Positions 57,901 through 64,000 of a DNA stretch of 64,000 nucleotides are shown here, one piece after another. A program made the position numbers and the translations under genes. Where the stretch lies: contig OX359202.1 of the NCBI GenBank assembly GCA_947172415.1, positions 5,442,899 through 5,506,898 on the forward strand, read 5' to 3'. This DNA comes from Chondrosia reniformis. Lineage: Eukaryota > Porifera > Demospongiae > Chondrillida > Chondrillidae. The notes below the pieces were generated by a model, which saw only the letters and a list, made by a program, of their open reading frames with translations, was not told the origin of the DNA and made no database searches. How positions within the stretch are numbered: the first letter of the stretch is position 1; each line of letters starts with the position of its first letter.

Positions 57901-60900
57901 ATCTCTGACCAGTCAGATGAGATTCCAAACAAGAAGAGAGCACTCAATTCTTCTCCTCCTGAAGTGACAAAGCTGCAGTGTGGTCCTTCGGATCTTTTGC
58001 CTCTCTCTGATGGAAAGTCCTCAGTTATTACAAATAATATCAAGCTGGCATTTCTCTCAAGTGCCCTACGTACTGAGGTCACTCTGGAAAGGTCTGATGT
58101 GATGGACATGATCAACCAGATGGTCAATCATGTTGCTGAGGTTTGATTACAGACATTAATAGATCCTAAAAATATTAAAAAAATTCTACAAAAATAGTGA
58201 AGATGTAGGGATGGCACAAAAAGTACAGAAACAAGAAATGATGTTACACAGTGAAGCATTAGCTGTGCATGAATCATACAACCAAGGGTGTTGCAACATA
58301 TCCCTACATCTGGCAATATTGGCATAGGAACTGGGGTAGATGAAGCTGCAGTCCCCCTAACATAACTGGTTATAATTTTAAGGAATTAATTACATGCCTT
58401 ATCGCAGTAAGATCATATAGCACTAGAATCAACTTATACTATCAGTCTTATGCAATGTAGGTGACGGGTTTAGGTATGCCAGAAGTGGAATTGCTCCTGT
58501 GTCATCACAAATGGAACGAAGACAGACTAACCAGTCACTGTTTCACTAATAGAGATCACCTGATCAAGGAGGCTGGTGTGAGCCCTGGTTGCTCCAAACA
58601 ACCGCTTCAGATAGCCTATTCTACTAGACACAAAAGTTGTCTAATCTGTTTTGAAAAGATGGACACTTTATTGTCTCTGTCCTGTAGTCATGGTTGCTGT
58701 AAGGTCAGTCCAGCATAGCTACATAGAGCCAGCAAGCTCACTAAATCTCCTAAAATAACTTGTTCATCAACCTACATGCGTACGTATGTATGAATGCAAA
58801 ACAAGATTAATTAAGATTTAGTCTTAAAATGTCATTATACGTACGTGCTTATAACTATTTGCCTCTTTTGATTGGAAATGCATGTAAGCTCTAATGTACG
58901 TACATGCTGTATATTCTACTGTTCGTATAACTCTAAAAGACTGATAGAAGAGTCTGATAAATTATGTTATACCTTCTTGAGTGAGTGATTTCTTATAATG
59001 CTGTTGTTTAGGAATGTTGGACAACTTATCTTGAGTCTAGGATTAGCAATGCACAGCCTTTGGGGACTACTTGTCCAATGCCAAATTGTAACTTGAAGTG
59101 CACAAGGGAGTTCTTTGAGAATATAATCCATGAAGAACAGAAAAAGGCATTTTCAGAAAAAGTTTGTTTCATTTACTGTTCTAGAGAACTAATTAAATGG
59201 CTGTCGTGAAATATAGTTATTTTCCCTGTTTTAGTACAAATCTGCTCTAATCCAGTCCTGTGTCAACAGTAGAAGTGATCTTGCTTGGTGTCGCAACCCA
59301 CGTGGTTGCAGTGGAATACTAGTGAGAAGAGCGGGTGTCATGAGTGGATCATGTGACATATGTGGCTGGTCCACTTGTTTCCTCTGTACCTTTGTTGAGG
59401 TGAGGCTGGTGGGAGCCAGTTTTCAGTGAAGCGCACCTTCATTTTATATACCGCTACCTTTTCTCAGTCCCATGAACCTTCATTTTATATACTGCTACCT
59501 TTTCTCAGTCCCATGAACCTTCATTTTATATACTGCTACCTTTTCTCAGTCCCATGAACCTTCATTTTATATACTGCTACCTTTTCTCAGTCCCATGAAC
59601 CAGTTTTCAGTGCACCTTCATTTTATATACTGCTACCTTTTCTCAGTCCCATGAGCCAGCTAGCTGTAAAGAGGTGCAGCGATGGGTGGAAGCTGGGGGA
59701 TTTTTTGATGGAATGACTTCAGAGCAGTCGACAATACAGCTAGAAAGGACCACTTCTAAGAAATGTCCTAACTGTTTTATTCCAATAGAAAAGATGGATG
59801 GATGTCTTCAGTAAGCGAATTATACAGACTCTTAAATGAACTTTGATGTATGTGTATATGAAATGGTATGGAGTACATATTCAGTTGCATTCACTATTTT
59901 TGATGATAAAGTACATATTGTACATCAGCCAGCAACACTTACTGAATCAATGATGAAGACCTCTGGGTCGAAACACATCCAATCAATGATTCAGTGCTAC
60001 TACGTACTGATGCTATGTTCCATGTACTGTAGCATGAAATGTAAGTGTGACTACCACTTTTGTTGGAAGTGTCTCAGATCATGGCATCCACACCATTCCA
60101 ACTTCTACATCTGTAATTTAGAGGTTAGCAGTGGGAAGGTATTCTCAAATAACTGGCACATTAAGTGTATTGCTTCATTATGCAGAGCAAAGAATCAAAA
60201 GATTATGTAACATTTAATGATCTCAATGACAAAGCTCGTCGAAGCACCACAGCTAAGGTGAGTCCATTGTTTTAAGGCATCACTATGGTGACTTATTGTT
60301 CTTGGATATTCTTAGCCATTTTGATGATGTAGCCATTGATATACATGTATGTAGTTGCACCAAGTTGGCTTATAGCCAACCTTTTTAAATAGGCCTGAAA
60401 TCTACTCCCCTTGTTCCTCCTATTTTGAGGTGTATAACTTCCTCACTTACTTGTATATACGTCATTTACTGAAATATCTTCTTATGAAAAATCTAAGATA
60501 CCATTTCCCTACATACTATGCCTATTCTGTAAAAAGCCTATAGGGGAACTAAACCTGAAGAGAGCTTTGGATGAAGATACAGGAGTCTTTTATACCTTCT
60601 TTTCCTTTCTTTCATCTTCTTCTACACTGGGTCAGACAGCCGTTTCTGGGAATTCCACCCTTCATCAGTGATCCTGGGAGTCTTTGTCTTATGGCAGTTT
60701 ATTTATTACATACACAGGCTTTGGGATTATTAACATGCTGTTTGTTTGACTTTTTGTAGAAGAATGTACTTAGTAAATTGTCAAGTAACATAGCTGACAA
60801 ACCTTTGAGTAAAGATGTTGCCATAGTAACAAGGCAGATAGAGGAGTGGTACAGACTCCTAGTGGATTGCTATAGGGTACGTACAGTACATAAACGCGAG

Positions 60901-62188
60901 GAAGATACTTAGCTGATAGTGACATTCAACAGCCTCACTTGCAGACTCAACTCTGCCACGTTCATTTTAATAACAATCTCTTATGAGTTCTTTTCAAGTG
61001 TGCCGGAAATATGAAGATCTGTACTGTGTTTCGTAACCTAATTCTTTTCATCTTGTTGTAGATAACGTGCTATGTTCCTGTATCAAATTACTCCAAAACA
61101 GACAACACCATGAAATATCTAGATTTTCTGACCAAACCCATGGACCAATTAATCAAGAAATTCGAGACTAAGCTGGGACTCAATGGTACCAATTACTGTA
61201 CGTATGTGTTGCTTGGTAACATATACACTGGTCTGTAGTAAAGTCACTCTATTTACTTTACACATTTTAAAAGCGACCAACACACAAGCATTTCACTACC
61301 CTCTCCATATCCTCACTGTATAGCCCCTTCAGATTCAAAGAAGCCATTACCTGTTGGGGATTCCAAGGAGTGTCATCAGATATCCAGAAAGCTCTATCAG
61401 TTGAAAGAGAAAGTGCTTTTTGGTGCCCAACAGGTATTCAGATCTGTTGCATAATCCACTATACAGTAGCTTGGGGTATTTTTTATTTAGGTTAGCTTAA
61501 ACCATGAAAATTTCCTCCATAAAAGAGATTTCAACAACACAATCCTGGTTCTCTTTCACAAGCAATTGTTTTGTAGCTGTTTCCCAGATGTCACACAATA
61601 CATATCATAGCCATGAATGCACCAAGCTCTTTTCATAGTCCTTCCTGTTTTCTTAACCATGCATCATGTATGAAATTTATATGCGGTTGATCTATTTTAA
61701 CATGAAACTTTATCACATGAAATTTTCTGAAGAGGAACTTATTATCTGTAATTTCTATGTTTTCTGCATATGCATAGGGCTACAACTTTCCTGTAATCCT
61801 TTCAAAGTCTGAAACTGTCTCAAGGTACATTAGAGCATGCACTTTAACATATTATGTGTACATTCGGAAGATATAGTGCTTGTTGACATGATTATTATTA
61901 TTTTATTGCTTATTTCCTCTCAGTCATGTGATGAGGTCATGTGATTCTTTTGATGACAATGCAAGTGTGGCATCTATGGAATCAACGTTTAATGACAAAC
62001 AGCCAGCTGTCACAGAGAGTATTCCACCTTATGCAGATGCTGAATCAGACGATGATTTTCATTACAGTGATTCATTTGATGATGATGAAGATTTTGATGA
62101 TGACGAAGATTATTTTGATGATGATGAAGATTTTCATGGTGGTGGACTGCTAGGTTGCCCGTGTCCAGAGTGTACTGGTCTGTTTTGA
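45515..62188 (+). CDS. CUL9: CUL9/PARC-type cullin-RBR ubiquitin ligase
   Basis: About 34 exons; clear ones include 46765-47116, 47402-47990, 49358-49864, 51775-51985, 52296-52461, 52857-53055, 53220-53395, 53885-54213, 55142-55246, 56129-56297, 56652-56782, 56956-57345, 57414-57617, 58461-58703, 59012-59161, 59235-59399, 59647-59810, 60033-60123, 60760-60876 and 61927-62188. Order: N-terminal and helical-repeat region; APC10/DOC domain (NLLDGNRHTHWTGSSYGDNW); cullin module (KPYHLKWTYGGWGLVEYGG); neddylation-type VRMMKKEEK with winged helix; RBR (RING1 CLICFEK...CSHGCCKECW, IBR WCRNPRGC...CDICGWSTCFLC, RING2 CPNCFIPIEKMDGC with the probable catalytic Cys, then HMKCKCDYHFCWKC); acidic tail. 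This order is specific to CUL9. I see no CPH domain. The start is uncertain: the first exon is open from 45515 but its first in-frame ATG is at 45670. Confidence 0.88.
48152..48392 (-). repeat. Dispersed ~240-bp repeat, full copy
   Basis: Reverse-oriented copy of the family at 62563-62812, with shared ends (aaaaatctaagataccatttt, and tctgtgaatccttggc on the other side). It lies in a CUL9 intron and has no coding capacity. Confidence 0.75.
48953..48988. repeat. (TA)n microsatellite
   Basis: Uninterrupted TA run of about 36 bp in a CUL9 intron. Confidence 0.95.
51239..51318 (-). repeat. Dispersed repeat family, partial copy
   Basis: Matches one part of the ~240-bp family (cttcatccaaagctctca, ggtttagttcccctata) in a CUL9 intron. 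Confidence 0.65.
51405..51604. repeat. 36-bp minisatellite in a CUL9 intron
   Basis: About 5.6 units with core gtggtttgggatatcaggga followed by agatgtgacaac. The unit length is divisible by three, so two plus-strand frames stay open, but the array lies between clear splice sites at 51164 and 51775. Confidence 0.95.
52556..52640 (-). repeat. tRNA-derived SINE head, minus orientation
   Basis: The reverse complement gives ggcaactgtagctcagtgg...caggtttgatttcc...caattgc, the same tRNA-like family as in the trehalase introns. It lies in the intron inside the DOC-domain coding region. Confidence 0.65.
53400..53685. repeat. C/T-rich degenerate repeat (tgtcactgtcactcc)
   Basis: Irregular pyrimidine-rich repeat filling the CUL9 intron between exons ending 53395 and starting 53692. 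It creates a Ser/Leu/Pro-rich false ORF. Confidence 0.85.
55278..55506 (+). repeat. 21-bp minisatellite containing donor-like GGTAAC
   Basis: About 11 units of ctgatgtgtgttcctcggtaa in a CUL9 intron beginning about 30 bp after the donor CCTGG|GTAACC. Each unit carries cctcGGTAACtg, a donor-like copy. Both strands stay open because 21 is divisible by three. Confidence 0.95.
55812..55976 (+). repeat. Dispersed repeat family, partial copy
   Basis: Shares gggaattccacccttcatca, tgggagtctttgtctt and ctgtaagtctttg with the full copies. Confidence 0.7.
56366..56590 (+). repeat. Dispersed repeat family, near-full copy
   Basis: Contains ttctacatcctatgcctatt, gagagccttggatgaagata and cacccttcatcggtgacact. 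It lies in a CUL9 intron only about 400 bp from the previous copy, in the same orientation. Confidence 0.75.
58164..58290. repeat. Decayed relative of the 38198-38440 hairpin element
   Basis: Matches the left arm and loop start (acaaaaatagtgaagatgta, gcattagctgtgcatgaatc), but the right arm is mostly missing. Located in a CUL9 intron. Confidence 0.8.
59436..59646 (+). repeat. 41-bp minisatellite that copies a splice acceptor
   Basis: Units of about 41 bp contain the polypyrimidine tract and ctaccttttctcag|tcccatga. CAG|TCCCATGA occurs five times, ending at 59467, 59508, 59549, 59590 and 59646. The last is the true 3' splice site of the CUL9 exon SHEPASCKEVQRW. Confidence 0.93.
59940..60000 (+). 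repeat. Hairpin with hammerhead-like core, retroelement trace
   Basis: actgaatca and tgattcagt form outer arms. Between them lie tgatgaagacctctgggtcg and aaac, similar to the hairpin near the GIY-YIG remnants. The conserved C before TGATGA is an A here and stem III is not evident, so it is unlikely to be an active ribozyme. It sits in the CUL9 intron between two RING2 exons. Confidence 0.4.
60484..60692 (+). repeat. Dispersed repeat family, near-full copy
   Basis: Contains tctaagataccatttcccta, cctataggggaactaaacct and ggaattccacccttcatcag, in a CUL9 intron. Confidence 0.75.
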
Positions 62189-62399
62189 CTGTTTTTGAAA
62201 TATGTTTTACCAAGTATTATTATTTCTCGCTTATATAGCTGTTTGTTTAATATATAGCTGTTTGTTTAATATATAGCTGTTTGTTTAATTAGCTAACAAC
62301 ATCTGGTTTATGATTATGTATTGCATGTAACTTGGAGCATGTGCATGGAATAATTATTCTGGAACATCAAGAAGCAACGAGCTAGGGAAAACAAGAATC

Positions 62400-62468
62400 A
62401 ATTGCTGGGAATTGAAACCTAGGACAATTTTACGATCACCAGTGCTCTGCCACTGAGCTACAATTGCC
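62400..62468 (-). repeat. tRNA-derived SINE head, minus orientation
   Basis: The reverse complement reads gcaattgtagctcagtggca...ccagcaatt, the same family as the trehalase intron copies. Confidence 0.65.
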
Positions 62469-62562
62469 ACAGTAGTGCTCTATATATTCATGTATCTTAC
62501 ATGGTAGTGCACTGTATAGTACATGTGCACTGATTGATTATTATATGTATATATATATTGCA

Positions 62563-62812
62563 CATGAAAAATCTAGGATTCCATTTTCCTACATGCTATA
62601 TACCTATTCTGTAAAAGAGCCTATAGGGGAACTAAACCTAAAGAGAGCTTTGGATGAAGATACAGGAGTCTTTTCTTCCTTCTTTTCCCTTCTTTCATCT
62701 TCTCCACTGGGTCAGACAGCCATTTCTGGGAATTCCACCCTTCATCAGTGATCCTGGGAGTCTTTGTCTTTTTCTTTATCTTGATGTTCTGTAAATCCTT
62801 GGCTCTGTATAA
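62563..62812 (+). repeat. Dispersed ~240-bp repeat, full copy
   Basis: Best full-length representative: starts aaaaatctaggattccatttt, centre gagcctataggggaactaaa, then tctccactgggtcagacagc, end tctgtaaatccttggc. No ORF, no clear terminal repeats, no A/B box seen. Confidence 0.75.
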
Positions 62813-63280
62813 CATGAATTCGAAGCTATAAGGGAGCATGTATAACCACCTGTCATGGGTTTTGATCCAGTACTTGCAGCTTTCATGCTTTCCCTCTTTA
62901 TGTTTGAGAATGATTATAATTACTTGTGGTTTGATTATCACTGTAATTAGTCATGTATATACGTAGCACACTGATTTCCAGTTATGGCCAAAACTGAATG
63001 GTCAAACCATAATGGAAAATATGTATTTCAAAATTAGCAACTAAAATACTCAAACAAAAGACAAATGCAATACAAAAAAACAACAAAATACAATGCTACA
63101 AATAAATCATTGATTGAGTTATACTGTTGTAGGTGTGTATGCAACTTCACAGTCACCACGAGAATTCCAAATTCTATAATTTTCACTGGAAAATTCATAA
63201 CCTATATGAATACATACGTATTTTAAGAATGCTAAAAGACAGTCAAGTATATACATATAGTAAATTAGTACAGTTGACAC

Positions 63281-64000
63281 CTATGGCATACACAGGTTTG
63301 TCACATGTAAAGAGAGTGTGCTCCACTGACCAATAGTGATTTTACATTTTGCAGTAGGAAAGTAAGTGATGGAACGGGAGTCAATCTTGCAGCTGCTGTA
63401 AACATAGTCACGAGTTTTAAAGGCCACCTACGACATAAGGGCATAAAATAATAATTAATATATGGCTCAGTGGATTAGAAGAAAAGTTTCATTGAGTCAC
63501 TGAAGAAGACCCTCAGGGTCGACACATGAAGAAGAAAAGTTTCACTCTCAACACATCTGACAGCAGGAAAAATCAAGAAAACTGTGTCTTTAGACGCTCT
63601 AAAAGTTGAAAGATGATCCTTTCAAAAGATAAGAAAAGTTTGTTTAAAAACTGTATCCTCCTCAAAAGCTCTATAAACAATCCCTATAGTCTAGGAAAGT
63701 AATATTTGTATGTTTCCTCAGAATGTTTACTACATCTACAAGTAAATAGTGTTCTAGGTTTAACATAACATACGTGTTGGATTTAATGTTGGATTTTCTT
63801 CAGTGAGGATCGCATAAGGATCTCAACTTCCAATTTAAAAAACATCACAACTAACGGCTACTGCAATTCAGCGTACATGTGTACGTATATATATAGAGTA
63901 ATACGTACCTTGATGTAAGCATTGTTGTTGATACAGAATGGGTCTTCAGGGAAATTGATGTCTCTAGGCGGAGGCTCATTTGAAAAGACCACATCACACT
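63281..64000 (-). CDS. 3' exons of an unrecognised gene (partial)
   Basis: Two exons in phase: 64000-63909, reading CDVVFSNEPPPRDINFPEDP and continuing to a GTACGT donor, and 63427-63281 with an AG acceptor, reading VAFKTRDYVYSSCKIDSRSI and ending at TAG 63281-63283. The protein continues beyond the window. I do not recognise it. Several Cys and extracellular-like composition are visible. The 481-bp intron contains at about 63500 another tgaagaagaccctcagggtcg hairpin trace and at 63549-63632 a dispersed repeat shared with 18412-18500. Confidence 0.45.

Larger units (their letters stand above)
62189..63280. other. Intergenic region after CUL9
   Basis: AT-rich, no gene seen. Holds a short triplicate of atatagctgtttgtttaat (62235-62290), a minus-strand tRNA-like head (62400-62468), a full dispersed repeat (62563-62812) and a SINE-tail-like stretch (62890-62940). 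Confidence 0.6.

Noticed and set aside
59940..60000. Active hammerhead ribozyme
   Set aside because: The core resembles the motif, but the conserved C before TGATGA is A, stem III is not evident and stem II has an unpaired A.

Overview
The window looks like nuclear DNA of a demosponge, most likely Amphimedon or a close relative. It is AT-rich with many short GT-AG introns, metazoan-only gene families (CHK2, CUL9/PARC, TYW5, membrane trehalase) and secreted collagen-like proteins whose C-terminal domain resembles uncharacterised proteins of sponges and cnidarians. The species is an inference; no ribosomal or mitochondrial marker is present.

Left part (1-39.5 kb). After the 3' end of an unrecognised gene (1-350), a complete nine-exon membrane trehalase gene runs rightward (769-7376). 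From trehalase intron 3 onward the DNA is a tandem segmental duplication of four units (about 6.9, 6.4, 10.4 and 10.3 kb). Each unit holds trehalase exons 4-9 (+), one or two single-exon collagen-like genes (-), and the last exon plus part of the preceding exon of TYW5 (-). Only the left edge keeps trehalase exons 1-3 and only the right edge keeps TYW5 exons 1-3. The array therefore carries one whole trehalase, one whole TYW5, two intact headless trehalase cassettes, one dead cassette, five intact and one broken collagen-like gene, and three broken or headless TYW5 fragments. Units 3 and 4 also carry retroelement debris and an extra collagen-like gene, so the longer unit was duplicated after it had grown.

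Right part (39.7-64 kb). A complete 16-exon CHK2 checkpoint kinase gene (-) lies head to head, about 110 bp apart, with a small MBIP-like gene (+). A long CUL9/PARC-type gene follows (+, about 45.5-62.2 kb) with helical repeats, an APC10/DOC domain, a cullin module with neddylation motif, an RBR ubiquitin-ligase module and an acidic tail. The window ends in the 3' exons of an unrecognised gene on the minus strand.

How the genes relate. Trehalase would cleave extracellular trehalose at the cell surface. TYW5 hydroxylates the wybutosine precursor in tRNA-Phe. CHK2 and CUL9 both belong to the DNA-damage/p53 network in vertebrates. The collagen-like proteins (signal peptide, collagen triple helix, coiled coil, Cys-rich globular head) have a collectin-like layout, and paralogues differ mostly in a few loops of the head, which makes them the best candidates for an undescribed recognition or matrix system. 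A second unusual theme is minisatellites that touch exons and copy the splice site itself.
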